The notes beneath the pieces are model-generated. The model was not told the DNA's origin. It did not search any database and saw nothing but the letters and a program-made list of their open reading frames with translations. A DNA stretch of 64,000 nt from Mesorhizobium denitrificans (GTDB taxonomy: Bacteria; Pseudomonadota; Alphaproteobacteria; Rhizobiales; Rhizobiaceae), in NCBI RefSeq assembly GCF_003403035.1, contig NZ_QURN01000014.1:1-64000 (forward strand), in the 5' to 3' direction. Position numbers and translations under genes: made by a program. Positions 47,600 to 56,541 of the stretch are shown piece by piece (within the stretch, counting starts at the first letter, position 1; the number at the start of each line of letters is the position of its first letter).

Positions 47600-47629
47600 T
47601 GCGCGATGCCGCAAGAGCGGCACCGCGCA
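47600..47629 (-). other. Intercistronic stem-loop between binding-protein gene and livG
   Basis: TGCGCG-x-TGCCGC (47600-47612) pairs with GCGGCA-x-CGCGCA (47617-47629): a 12-bp GC-rich stem broken only by one A/C mismatch, with a four-base AAGA loop. It lies between the binding-protein stop and the livG start on the minus strand. No T-run follows, so it is more likely an mRNA-stabilising or attenuating hairpin than a full terminator. Confidence 0.6.
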
Positions 47630-47640
47630 GATTTTGGCGC

Positions 47641-48846
47641 TTACTTGACCAGCGGACAGCCGGCTTCGGCGGGCTTGATGTAGGCTTCGTCGCCCGGGAT
47701 CGTCGCCAGCACCTTGTAGTAGTCCCAAGGCTGCGTGCTTTCCGATGGCTTCTTCACTTCCATCAAATACATATCATGAATCATGCGGCCATTGGGGCCA
47801 ACCTTGCCGCCGCGTGCGAAAACATCCTCGACCGGCATTTCGTGCAGGTTTTTCGCGACAGCTTCCGTCTCGTCAGTGCCAGCCTTATCGATAGCCTTGA
47901 GATATTGAAGCACGGCGGAATAGGTGCCCGCCTGAATCATGTTCGGCATGCGCCCTGTGCGGTCGAAGAACTTCTTCGCCCAAGCGCGTGAATCGTCATC
48001 GCGATCCCAGTAAAAGCCTTCCGTCAGCGTCAGCCCTTGAGCAGCCTCAAGGCCAAGCCCGTGAACCTCGGCAAGAGTGAACAACAGGGCAGCCATGCGC
48101 TGACCGCCAGCGACGATGCCAAATTCTGCGGCCTGCTTGATTGCGTTTGCTGTGTCCAGACCGGCGTTTGCCAGACCGACGACCTTGGCGCCCGACGACT
48201 GGGCTTGCAGGAGGAATGAGGAGAAATCAGTGGTCGCGAGCGGATGGCGTACGGACCCCAAGACCTTGCCGCCTTTTGAGATCACATATTTCGAGGTCTG
48301 TTCTTCAAGCGAATAGCCGAACGCGTAGTCGGCGGTCAGGAAGAACCATGTATCGCCACCCTGTTGCACCAGCGCCCCGCCCGTGCCAACAGCGAGAGCG
48401 TGGGTGTCATACGCCCAATGGAACCCGTAGGGCGAGCAGGCTTTGCCGGTGAGATCCGTCGTTGCCGCGCCCGTTACGATGTCGATCTTCTTCTTTTCCT
48501 GAGAAATTCCCTGCACGGCCAGCGCGACCGATGAGGTCGTCAATTCCATGATGGCGTCGACCTGCTCGGTGTCATACCATTGGCGGGCAATATTCGAGGC
48601 AATGTCGGCCTTGTTCTGGTGATCTGCCGATACAATTTCGATCGGCATGTCTTTGACTTTGCCGCCGAAGTCCTCTGCTGCCATCTTGGCGGCTTCAACC
48701 GACCACTTACCGCCGAAGTCGGCATAGACGCCGGACTGATCATTCAGGATGCCGATTTTGACCTTACCGTCGGAAATTTCCTGAGCAACTGCCGGAAACG
48801 CTACGGTTGCCATCAATAGCGCCGCCAGCGCGCGCGATAACTTCAT
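47641..48846 (-). CDS. ABC transporter substrate-binding protein (Liv type)
   Basis: 401 aa periplasmic type I binding protein (Peripla_BP_6). Signal peptide of about 21 residues (LSRALAALLMATVAFPAVAQ), then VKIGILNDQSGVYADFGG. The AQSSGAKVVGLANAGLDTANAIKQA segment is typical. It is the first gene of the livKGFHM-like operon with the GMC dehydrogenase at its end, divergent from a LysR gene. The ligand is not known; the operon partner suggests an alcohol or related aliphatic or aromatic compound. Confidence 0.87.
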   Translation of the reverse strand: MKLSRALAALLMATVAFPAVAQEISDGKVKIGILNDQSGVYADFGGKWSVEAAKMAAEDFGGKVKDMPIEIVSADHQNKADIASNIARQWYDTEQVDAIMELTTSSVALAVQGISQEKKKIDIVTGAATTDLTGKACSPYGFHWAYDTHALAVGTGGALVQQGGDTWFFLTADYAFGYSLEEQTSKYVISKGGKVLGSVRHPLATTDFSSFLLQAQSSGAKVVGLANAGLDTANAIKQAAEFGIVAGGQRMAALLFTLAEVHGLGLEAAQGLTLTEGFYWDRDDDSRAWAKKFFDRTGRMPNMIQAGTYSAVLQYLKAIDKAGTDETEAVAKNLHEMPVEDVFARGGKVGPNGRMIHDMYLMEVKKPSESTQPWDYYKVLATIPGDEAYIKPAEAGCPLVK

Positions 48847-49000
48847 GACTCTCCTCCGAGATATATCTAGGACTGCCTCCCCCGCTTTAGCGGTGATGAT
48901 CAGGCAAGGTCCCGTTCCACACAGGTCAAAAAGCTAGCATTGCATTGCCGTACGGAAAACAGCTAAATTCAGCACAGATTGTGAACGAAAATGTACAGAT

Positions 49001-49903
49001 ATGGCTCGTTTCGACTGGGATGATCTGCAATATTTTCTGGCGGTGGCGCGCTCCGGCACCCTGTCGGCAGCTTCGCGCGAACTTCGCACCAACCATGTGA
49101 CGGTTTCGCGCCGCATAGACCGACTGGAGCAGGCGCTGGGCCGCAAGCTCTTCGAGCGCAATCCGCGCGGCTATGTGCTGACAAATGTGGGTGACGGCCT
49201 GCTGGAATCCGCCAAGCTGATGGCGCAGCAGGCGGAAACATTCCGCTCCGAATCACGCAACGACTCCGTCAAGATTGGCGGCGTGGTGCGCTTCAGTTCA
49301 CTGGAAGGATTCGGAAGCTTTTTTCTCGCAGACCGCCTGCCGGAATTCTGCCGTGCAAACCCTTCGATCCACATTGAAATGATAACGATCCAGCAGATCG
49401 TATCGCTGTCGCGGCGCGAGGCGGATTTGTCGATAACGCTGGCGCCGCCGCAAGCAGACCACTATCACAACGAACTGATATCGCCGTACCAGCTCTTTCT
49501 GTACGGATCGCGCAGCTATCTCAATGCAAACCCGCCGATAAAAGATAGCTCGGACCTGAATGAGCACGATTTCGTTGGCTACATATCCGACATGATATTC
49601 ACGCCAGGGCTGGACTATCTCAACGAGATCGCGCCTGGAATTAGACCGCACTATCAGTGTTCCAGCCTCCATGCGCAGGTGCGAGCCGCGATTGCTGGTC
49701 TCGGGCTGGTTGTGCTGCCTGCATTTATAGCCAGCGACATTCCCGAACTCGTGCCTGTCTTGCCCGAGGAATTGCGGGTTGACCGCGAATATTGGAGCGT
49801 TACGCACAGGGAGCTGGCCACGACGCCGCGCGTGCGCATGTTGATCGAATTTCTAAAATCGCAGACGCGGGCAGCGGCAAGCCGGTTCAATCCGCATATG
49901 TAA
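49001..49903 (+). CDS. LysR-family transcriptional regulator
   Basis: 300 aa. N-terminal HTH (WDDLQYFLAVARSGTLSAASRELRTNHVTVSRRIDRLEQALG) and a substrate domain with FCRANPSIHIEMITIQQI. It is divergent from the Liv-type operon across a 154-bp gap and is the likely regulator of that operon. A CCGTACGG palindrome at 48948-48955 is a possible but unproven operator. Confidence 0.88.
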   Translation: MARFDWDDLQYFLAVARSGTLSAASRELRTNHVTVSRRIDRLEQALGRKLFERNPRGYVLTNVGDGLLESAKLMAQQAETFRSESRNDSVKIGGVVRFSSLEGFGSFFLADRLPEFCRANPSIHIEMITIQQIVSLSRREADLSITLAPPQADHYHNELISPYQLFLYGSRSYLNANPPIKDSSDLNEHDFVGYISDMIFTPGLDYLNEIAPGIRPHYQCSSLHAQVRAAIAGLGLVVLPAFIASDIPELVPVLPEELRVDREYWSVTHRELATTPRVRMLIEFLKSQTRAAASRFNPHM

Positions 49904-49911
49904 TTTTACCA

Positions 49912-49952
49912 TGGCGACAACGCGAACTTGCACAATTGCGCGTTCATCGCCA
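49912..49952 (+). terminator. Possible stem-loop after the LysR gene
   Basis: TGGCGA (49912-49917) and TCGCCA (49947-49952) pair, with extra pairing of an internal ACGCG/CGCGT, giving an imperfect hairpin just after the LysR stop. No T-run follows, so it is at best a weak or factor-dependent terminator. Confidence 0.25.
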
Positions 49953-50035
49953 AGGTGCGCCGCAAAACAAGAAATACTTAGGGACGGCCAAGCGGCGCGC
50001 GAAGCAAATACGCCTTTGGGGATTAGCCTGCGCGA

Positions 50036-51862
50036 ATGCGATACAGACCAGAGATTGACGGCCTGCGCGCTGTCGCAGTTTTGCCTGTCGTTCTATTTCA
50101 CGCAGGATTCGATGTATTTTCAGGCGGTTATGTCGGCGTCGATGTATTCTTCATCATCTCCGGCTTCCTCATAACAGGGCTTATTCGCGAAGACCTCGCC
50201 GCCGGGCGCTTCAGTATTCTGGGATTTTACGAAAGGCGCGTGAGGCGAATCCTGCCCGCGCTGGTAGCAGTATCGCTGATAACAAGCGCGGTCGCGTTTG
50301 CGGTGATGCTGCCGAGCTTCATCGTCGATTTCTCGCGCAGCCTCGTCGCTGTATCGACCTTCGTCTCCAACCTGTATTTCTGGAAATTCTCCGGCTATTT
50401 CGATGCAAGCGCCGCATTGCGCCCCATGCTGCACACTTGGTCGCTCGCGGTGGAAGAACAGTTCTATGTGTTCATGCCAATCGCCGCATGGATTGTTTAT
50501 CGCTACTGCGCGCGCCTTTGGCTCTGGATATTCGGATTGGCGCTACTCGCCTCGCTCGTACTCTCGATTTATGCGACACAGGCCGCGCCGACAGCAAACT
50601 TTTTCATGTTGCCGACCCGCGCGTGGGAATTGCTGCTCGGTGCCATGTTCGCAAGCATACCCAGGCGCGTGCCGCAGGGAAATCTCGACCAGATCGGCTC
50701 GCTCGCGGGCCTTGGCCTTATTCTGTGGGCGGTATTTGCTTATGACGAAACAACCCCCTTCCCCGGCGTGGCCGCGCTGGCTCCCTGCGTCGGCAGCGTG
50801 CTGATCATTTATTTCGCCGATCCGCAGACAACCTTTGTTGGCCGCATATTGTCATCGCGCCCAGCTATCTGGATCGGGCTGATCTCATATTCGCTTTATC
50901 TCGTGCATTGGCCGATTGCAGTGTTCTGGCGATATCTCACATTGCAAGAACCCGGATTGCTCGGCGCAACGGCGATAACGGCGGCATCTATTCCGTTGGC
51001 ATATCTGTCCTGGCGCTTTGTCGAACAGCCATTCCGCAAGCGGACAAGCGCCTCCAGTCTGCGCGTAGTACTGACGGGTCTGGCCGCATTGGCCGTGATT
51101 GGACTGATTGGCGCATACGGCTGGGCGACAGGCGGAACGCTGACGCACTTTGGCGCTTCGGTCGCACCCAAGACACCGATGGGCAACACATGGCGCAACG
51201 GACAGTGCTTTTATGAAACGCAGCCAAATGCGCCTTGGAACCCGCAGGCCTGCGAGATCAATCCGCAAGGGACAGTGCCGGTTCTGCTATGGGGTGACTC
51301 ATTCGCCGCGCACTATACGCCGGGCATTGTGACCAGCCTTGCAAATGGCGGTGCGGCACATGTCTATGAGTACACAGCGGCGGGATGTCCGCCAGCGCTC
51401 GCCTATTATTCGCAGGCGCGCCCGTGGTGTACGGACTTCAACCGCAATGCGCTGAACGAAATCGAGAAGCTTGGCATCAAGCGCGTGATCTTATCAGCAC
51501 GCTGGGTGGACCTCAGACGGCGCGGCCTTGAGCAACTGGAAAGCACGCTTGTGGCGTTGAAAAAGCTCAATGTCGAAACATTCGTGATCGGTCAATCGCC
51601 GATTTTCATCACCGACGTTTCGGTGATTGGCGCGCGTGGAAACGACAAATGGTATTCGACGGTTGACCATGCGCTGAACGTTCAACTGAAAGTGCTTGCC
51701 GAGAAGAACGACGCAAAGTTCATCGATCCAACGTCGGCGCTTTGCAGCGGCGCGACGTGCGATATTCGTGTCGATGGGCAGTATTTGTACTTCGATTACG
51801 GGCACTTCGGGGATTTCGGAAGCGCGCGAGCGGCAAAGGCGTATTTGCCGCTCGGCCCGTGA
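50036..51862 (+). CDS. OafA/YrhL-type acyltransferase with SGNH domain
   Basis: 608 aa. The N-terminal AT3 domain opens with YRPEIDGLRAVAVLPVVLFHAG and has about ten spans including GYVGVDVFFIISGFLITGLI. The C-terminal part (about 410-608) is a periplasmic SGNH domain with GDSFAAH and the D-x-x-H pair in DYGHFGDFG. Such proteins O-acetylate surface polysaccharides, LPS or peptidoglycan. It stands alone as a plus-strand gene; the target is not known. Confidence 0.87.
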   Translation: MRYRPEIDGLRAVAVLPVVLFHAGFDVFSGGYVGVDVFFIISGFLITGLIREDLAAGRFSILGFYERRVRRILPALVAVSLITSAVAFAVMLPSFIVDFSRSLVAVSTFVSNLYFWKFSGYFDASAALRPMLHTWSLAVEEQFYVFMPIAAWIVYRYCARLWLWIFGLALLASLVLSIYATQAAPTANFFMLPTRAWELLLGAMFASIPRRVPQGNLDQIGSLAGLGLILWAVFAYDETTPFPGVAALAPCVGSVLIIYFADPQTTFVGRILSSRPAIWIGLISYSLYLVHWPIAVFWRYLTLQEPGLLGATAITAASIPLAYLSWRFVEQPFRKRTSASSLRVVLTGLAALAVIGLIGAYGWATGGTLTHFGASVAPKTPMGNTWRNGQCFYETQPNAPWNPQACEINPQGTVPVLLWGDSFAAHYTPGIVTSLANGGAAHVYEYTAAGCPPALAYYSQARPWCTDFNRNALNEIEKLGIKRVILSARWVDLRRRGLEQLESTLVALKKLNVETFVIGQSPIFITDVSVIGARGNDKWYSTVDHALNVQLKVLAEKNDAKFIDPTSALCSGATCDIRVDGQYLYFDYGHFGDFGSARAAKAYLPLGP

Positions 51863-51869
51863 GCAAGCG

Positions 51870-52673
51870 CTAGAAGCGGTAAGTCATGCCAAGGACAGGG
51901 CCGCTCAACTGCGAGTCGAAAACGTACCCGTCATTGTCATAGTCTACGTTGAGCACCTTATAGCCCGCCGAAACGGACAGGTGGTCGGTGACGATGTAGT
52001 TCACAGTTCCAAGCACCGACCAGGTTGACTCCGAGCCGACACCGAAACCACCGACATCGGCCTGCGCTTGAAGGGAGAGCTTGTCGGTGATGTTGACGAA
52101 CGCGCGTGCGCCAACCAGCGGATCGGTCCAGCCGAAGCTTTCGCCATAGCTGACAGTGCGCCCAAGCGCGGTGACGGTGACATCATTGGAGATGTGCCAG
52201 AAGCGTACCCCACCAAGCGCATCCAGGGTGAAGGTCGGCGTATCGACCAGTCTGTACCCGGCCATTGCCGATGCGGTGAACTCCTTGGTATCGACGTCCA
52301 CATTGACGCGTGTCCCGGTCGGGATCGGGAATGGCAGAGGCGGCGTTCCGAACTCATGGGGCTCTGTCGTATCGACATACATCAGGTCGCCCGAAAAGAC
52401 GAAACGCTCATAGCGGCCCCATATATTGATGAAGCCGCCGAAGTTCAGATCCTTGAATACATCCGAGAACGACTTATCAATGCCGATTGTCGGGGCGCGC
52501 TGAAAGGGCGATATGTCGCCATTGATCCCGGCGGCCCAAAGATATGGCGTAATCTGCAAAGCCCAATCTTGCCCGACAGGTTCAACTGGCGGTGCTTGTT
52601 CCGCGGGATCGGCGGCATGAGCAACCGGCCCAGCGGCCAAGACCAGGAACGCCGCAAGAGCGAATTTTTTCAT
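51870..52673 (-). CDS. Outer-membrane beta-barrel protein
   Basis: 267 aa. Signal peptide of about 20 residues ending AHA; mature part has alternating hydrophobic strands (WALQITPYLWAAGINGDI, LSLQAQADVGGFGVG) and ends in a C-terminal Phe (LGMTYRF), the outer-membrane insertion signature. It is a small, uncharacterised porin-like/OmpA-barrel type. Downstream of the amidohydrolase gene by 17 bp, so probably co-transcribed. Confidence 0.75.
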   Translation of the reverse strand: MKKFALAAFLVLAAGPVAHAADPAEQAPPVEPVGQDWALQITPYLWAAGINGDISPFQRAPTIGIDKSFSDVFKDLNFGGFINIWGRYERFVFSGDLMYVDTTEPHEFGTPPLPFPIPTGTRVNVDVDTKEFTASAMAGYRLVDTPTFTLDALGGVRFWHISNDVTVTALGRTVSYGESFGWTDPLVGARAFVNITDKLSLQAQADVGGFGVGSESTWSVLGTVNYIVTDHLSVSAGYKVLNVDYDNDGYVFDSQLSGPVLGMTYRF

Positions 52674-52690
52674 GAACCTGCCCCCTGTAG

Positions 52691-54145
52691 TTAAAGCGCA
52701 TTCTTATGAACGCGTCCGTCCTTGATTATGAGTTTCAATGTTTGATCGGGATCGCCAATGACGGAAATGTCTTCAAGCGGATTCCCCTCGAACACGAGAA
52801 TATCGGCATAAGCGCCAGCCTCGATCCGGCCCAGCCTGGACGGATATGGATTACGGTGACCTGACAGCGCCACAAGATCGGCATTGCCGCTGGTGACCAT
52901 CCGCAAGACTTCGGCATTATCGAACCAGCGAGCGAACTTCGCGAGCTGCCTGCCTTGGGTCGCGGTTCCCCTTGGACTGAACAGGATATCTGTCCCCAAG
53001 GCCAACTTGGCTTTGTATTTTTTGCCGAACTCGATGGCGCGCACCGTGCCTTCAGCGATCGCCCGTTGGTTGGCCTGCTGCTCTGGATTTGTATATGTAT
53101 TCGCATCCTCATCCGCGAGGAATGGCTGGATACTCCACCAGGCATCGGCATCGACGATTTTCTTTGCCGTCTCTTCGTCGGCCAGCTGCCCGTGCTCGAT
53201 GGATTTGATGCCGCAGGCAAGTGCGCGCTGGATTGCGGGCGCGGTGTAGGTGTGGACACAGACATAGGTGCCCCAATCGGACGCAGCGGCCACCGCCGCC
53301 ATCATTTCCCGCTCGGTATACTGAAGCGCGTCGATCGGATCGTAGGCAGAGGCGACACCTCCACCGCCCATGATCTTGATCTGACTTGCGCCCAGCAGGA
53401 GCTGCTCGCGCACGCGGCGCAGAACTTCGTCCTCTCCATCGGCGATTTCGGCAATGCCGCCAACTTCCGCCATGCTCGGATTTGTCTGAGGCGTGCGCGG
53501 AAGCTCTGTGCGCATACGGAAATCGCCGTGACCGGACGTTTGCGAGATCATAGCGCCGGAGGGATAGATGCGCGGCCCCGGAAAGCGCCCCTCGTCAATC
53601 GTGCGCTTGAGCGCAAAGGACGGCCCGCCCACGTCGCGAACTGTCGTGAACCCGCGAAGGATGGTCCGCTCCGCCTCCTGAGCAGCAACGAGGTGTACGT
53701 AAGGAATATCCGCCGTTATCGCAGCGAGTTGTGCAATGCCCGCGAGGATGGAATGCCAGTGCGCGTCGATCATGCCAGGCATCAAAACGCGATTGCCGCA
53801 ATCTATGATATCAGCGTTCGCAACGACATCTGCCGCCGCTGGCAGCGCTTTGATGAGCGACCCTTGCAGCAGGACATTCTTGCCCTCGATCAGCGTACCG
53901 TTGACACCATCGAAAATACGCACGTTCTTGAGCAAAGTCGGCTTCGCAGAATCTTGCGCAAAAGCAGGATCAACCAGACCGAGCAAAGAAGCAGCGGCGC
54001 TGGCACCGATACCTTTCAAGAAAGAACGCCGAGAAAACCCCTGGTTGAGGCGGTCCAGCAACTGCTGAACCTGCGGGCTGTGGCAAGGGCATGCCAAGCC
54101 ATGCACAAGATGCTGATATTTTTGGCCAAAACGAGTGCGCGACAC
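52691..54145 (-). CDS. Tat-exported metal-dependent amidohydrolase
   Basis: 484 aa. A long n-region with a C19-x-C21-H22 motif precedes SRRSFLKG (R39, R40) and a hydrophobic stretch ending near DPAFAQ, a Tat signal. The catalytic domain has DAHWHS (HxH), VHTYTAPAIQRAL, KSIEHGQ and LGTDILF, the metal-ligand set of the amidohydrolase superfamily (imidazolonepropionase/prolidase-like branch). It likely hydrolyses a cyclic amide or dipeptide in the periplasm; substrate unknown. The gap of 188 bp to the next plus-strand gene holds a Pho box. Confidence 0.82.
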   Translation of the reverse strand: MSRTRFGQKYQHLVHGLACPCHSPQVQQLLDRLNQGFSRRSFLKGIGASAAASLLGLVDPAFAQDSAKPTLLKNVRIFDGVNGTLIEGKNVLLQGSLIKALPAAADVVANADIIDCGNRVLMPGMIDAHWHSILAGIAQLAAITADIPYVHLVAAQEAERTILRGFTTVRDVGGPSFALKRTIDEGRFPGPRIYPSGAMISQTSGHGDFRMRTELPRTPQTNPSMAEVGGIAEIADGEDEVLRRVREQLLLGASQIKIMGGGGVASAYDPIDALQYTEREMMAAVAAASDWGTYVCVHTYTAPAIQRALACGIKSIEHGQLADEETAKKIVDADAWWSIQPFLADEDANTYTNPEQQANQRAIAEGTVRAIEFGKKYKAKLALGTDILFSPRGTATQGRQLAKFARWFDNAEVLRMVTSGNADLVALSGHRNPYPSRLGRIEAGAYADILVFEGNPLEDISVIGDPDQTLKLIIKDGRVHKNAL

Positions 54146-54293
54146 AGGCTTTTCCCTTTGCTTGTTGCAAGCGCCGCAACTTTAAATGCGCAATCAATGA
54201 TTGAATTACTAATTCAAATATTGATCTTCGTGCAAGCGCGCTTGCCGTGCGCAACGTCGGAATCCAGCGGTTTTGATCGAGAGATTTGAGCTG

Positions 54294-54310
54294 TGTCATT
54301 CTGGTGTCAT
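54294..54310 (+). promoter_or_regulatory. Pho box upstream of the plcP-like gene
   Basis: Two TGTCAT repeats at 54294-54299 and 54305-54310 have an 11-bp period, exactly the PhoB box spacing (TGTCA repeats one helical turn apart, overlapping the -35 region). The box ends 23 bp before the ATG, so transcription should start very near the start codon and the mRNA may be leaderless. Confidence 0.7.
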
Positions 54311-54333
54311 GACCTGCCGGGCAAAAGCAGCCC

Positions 54334-55170
54334 ATGGACGCACAATGTTTCACAGATTCGTCTGAAGCCGGACAAGCAACGCGATACCGGAGCCTCTTCA
54401 TCTCCGACGTGCATTTGGGCACAAAGGGAGCGCAGGCAGAGGCGCTTCTGGAATTTCTGAAGATGCATGATGCCGATACGATCTATCTGGTCGGAGACAT
54501 CATCGACGGATGGCGGCTGCGGGCATCATGGTACTGGCCGCAGACCCACAACGACGTGGTCCAGAAACTGCTGCGCAAGGTGCGCAAAGGTACGCGGATC
54601 ATCTATATTCCGGGCAATCATGACGAGTTCCTGCGCGAGTTCTGCGGACTGCAGTTCGGCGGCATAGAAATCAACGAAACCGCGATCCACGAAGCAGCTG
54701 ACGGCAAGCGATATCTCATCGTGCACGGCGATTTATTCGATCTCGTGGTGAGGCACGCCAAATGGCTGGCTTTGCTCGGTGACTGGGCATACCGCGCGGC
54801 GATGGTTCTCTCAGCTTATATCAACTTCGTACGGCGCAAGCTTGGCTTCACCTATTGGTCACTTTCGGCCTGGGCGAAGGCGCGTGTCAAAAACGCCGTT
54901 AATTTCATCGGCCAATTCGAAGACACACTCGCGGCGGAAGCGAAACGCCACGAAGTTGACGGGGTGATCTGCGGACATATTCACTCTGCAGCGATGCGCG
55001 ATATTGGCGGCCTCGACTACATCAATACTGGCGACTGGGTCGAAAGCTGCACCGCCGTTGTCGAACATTGGGACGGCCGCATGGAAATGGTGAACTGGCA
55101 AACGCAAAGCCAGGTTTTGAGTGGCTCAGCCCAACTGGCCTTACCGCTGCGCTGGAGGCGCGCCGCATGA
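54334..55170 (+). CDS. plcP: PlcP-like metallophosphoesterase (phospholipase C type)
   Basis: 278 aa calcineurin-like phosphoesterase: SDVHLG (D25, H27), VGDIID (54-58), PGNHDE (94-98), VHGDLFD and CGHIH. These proteins are commonly labelled UDP-2,3-diacylglucosamine diphosphatase. However, the coupled glycosyltransferase gene (ATGA overlap) and the upstream Pho box match the PlcP-Agt system, in which phospholipids are broken to diacylglycerol during phosphate starvation. An LpxH-type lipid A function cannot be fully excluded. No Shine-Dalgarno is seen before the ATG. Confidence 0.75.
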   Translation: MDAQCFTDSSEAGQATRYRSLFISDVHLGTKGAQAEALLEFLKMHDADTIYLVGDIIDGWRLRASWYWPQTHNDVVQKLLRKVRKGTRIIYIPGNHDEFLREFCGLQFGGIEINETAIHEAADGKRYLIVHGDLFDLVVRHAKWLALLGDWAYRAAMVLSAYINFVRRKLGFTYWSLSAWAKARVKNAVNFIGQFEDTLAAEAKRHEVDGVICGHIHSAAMRDIGGLDYINTGDWVESCTAVVEHWDGRMEMVNWQTQSQVLSGSAQLALPLRWRRAA

Positions 55171-56207
55171 GCATACTGATCGTCACCGACGCCTGGCGAC
55201 CACAAGTCAATGGTGTTGCGCTGACGCTTGAACGTCTCGCGCAAACGCTGGGGCAAATGGGCACGCAGACCGCTTTTCTTACGCCCAATGATTTCAGAAC
55301 CGTTCCGATGCCGAGCTATCCTGAAATCAGGCTCTCCCTTGCCACCAGCAATATGGTGGCGCGGCGCATTGACGAAATGCAGCCTGAACGAATCCATATC
55401 GCCACCGAGGGGCCGCTGGGCGTTCTCGCTCGCAAGATTTGCATCGCGCGGAAAATAGCGTTCACCACGAGCTATCATACGCGCTTTCCCGAATTCATTC
55501 GGGCGCGGGTGCCGATCCCGGAAAGCTGGAGCTACCGCTGGCTTCGCAACTTTCACAATGCTGGCAAAGGCGTGCTCGTCGCCACCCCTTCGATGGGTGC
55601 AGAACTCGCAACGCGTGGATTTCGAAACATTCGACTCTGGTCGCGTGGCGTGGATACACGATTGTTCCATCCGTCGCAGCGCAAGGAGATGGGCTTGCCG
55701 CGGCCGATCTTCCTGAATGTTGGTCGTGTTGCAGTCGAGAAGAACCTGCCAGCGTTTCTGGGTCTTGACCTTCCCGGCAGCAAGGTTGTCGTTGGGGACG
55801 GTCCGGACCTGCAGCGGCTGAAAGCGAAATATCCCGACGTGCATTTTCTGGGAACGCGCCGCGGCACTGAACTTTCACAGATTTATGCATCAGCGGACGT
55901 ATTCGTATTTCCAAGCAAAACTGACACGTTCGGCAACGTCATACTGGAGGCATTGGCAAGCGGCTGCCCTGTGGCGGCATATCCCGTTACCGGACCGCTG
56001 GACATAATCGGTGAAGGTCACGGCGGCGTTCTATCGGCCGATTTACGAGAAGCCGCGCTGGCTGCGACAAGCGTTGCACGCGCATGTGCCCGCGAACGCG
56101 CAATGGCCTATGACTGGCACGAATGCGCGCGGCAGTTTCTGCAGTTCAGCACATCTGTTTGCTCGGCGTCAGAGCAAACGATCAGCGCATTGCAGCGCGC
56201 GCACTAG
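55167..56207 (+). CDS. Glycosyltransferase family 4 (Agt-like)
   Basis: 346 aa GT-B enzyme. N-terminal ILIVTDAWRPQVNGVALTLERLA, and the C-terminal donor site with NVGRVAVEKNLPAFL, then GDGPDLQRL and FPSKTDTFGNVILEALASGCPV (E-x7-E). The start at 55167 overlaps the plcP stop (ATGA). In the PlcP-Agt pair this enzyme would add a sugar to diacylglycerol to make a phosphorus-free glycolipid. An LPS or capsule role is the alternative. Confidence 0.8.
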   Translation: MSILIVTDAWRPQVNGVALTLERLAQTLGQMGTQTAFLTPNDFRTVPMPSYPEIRLSLATSNMVARRIDEMQPERIHIATEGPLGVLARKICIARKIAFTTSYHTRFPEFIRARVPIPESWSYRWLRNFHNAGKGVLVATPSMGAELATRGFRNIRLWSRGVDTRLFHPSQRKEMGLPRPIFLNVGRVAVEKNLPAFLGLDLPGSKVVVGDGPDLQRLKAKYPDVHFLGTRRGTELSQIYASADVFVFPSKTDTFGNVILEALASGCPVAAYPVTGPLDIIGEGHGGVLSADLREAALAATSVARACARERAMAYDWHECARQFLQFSTSVCSASEQTISALQRAH

Positions 56208-56215
56208 TTCGAAGC

Positions 56216-56524
56216 TTACACGACTACGCGATTCATGCGCTCCAGCAGCGCGTGGCGTGAAGTAACTCCCAAGGAAAAGAGCGCCAGGATCCGCCGCGCG
56301 CACTCATCCCGATCACCAATTTCAAACACCCGATGCTGGGTGCAATATTCATCAAGAACGCTGGTGAGCGTGGTCAAATCGGTAGAGTCAGCAATAATGT
56401 TGAGCATCGCCTTACATCCATCTGAAGGCGAAAGCGTGATGGGCTCTTTCAAGCGCTTGATTGCCGTAAACACTGCAAGCGACCAATGCACTCTAGACCG
56501 CAATTGTGGCATCTCAAATAACAT
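56216..56524 (-). CDS. Hypothetical protein
   Basis: 102 aa (or 98 from the ATG at 56512). Mixed alpha-beta character, no signal peptide or membrane span. It follows the HTH gene at 56542 by 17 bp on the same strand, so the two may be co-transcribed. No family recognised. The gene is supported mainly by its position and by lack of another gene in this interval. Confidence 0.45.
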   Translation of the reverse strand: MLFEMPQLRSRVHWSLAVFTAIKRLKEPITLSPSDGCKAMLNIIADSTDLTTLTSVLDEYCTQHRVFEIGDRDECARRILALFSLGVTSRHALLERMNRVVV

Positions 56525-56541
56525 TTGAGGGAGAACGTCGC

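Noticed and set aside
48948-48955. CCGTACGG palindrome in the LysR-liv gap
   Set aside because: Only 8 bp and without the T-N11-A pattern expected for LysR; noted as a candidate but not listed as an operator.
52955-54289. 444-codon plus-strand open frame
   Set aside because: Lies antisense to the Tat amidohydrolase gene, which has clear motifs and a signal peptide; the plus-strand translation is low-complexity Arg/His-rich and shows no family pattern.
54334-55170. Lipid A biosynthesis LpxH as the primary call
   Set aside because: The Pho box and the coupled glycosyltransferase fit PlcP better; LpxH is kept only as an alternative.
55017-55844. 275-codon minus-strand open frame
   Set aside because: Antisense to the GT4 gene, which has clear donor-site motifs; an artefact of high GC.
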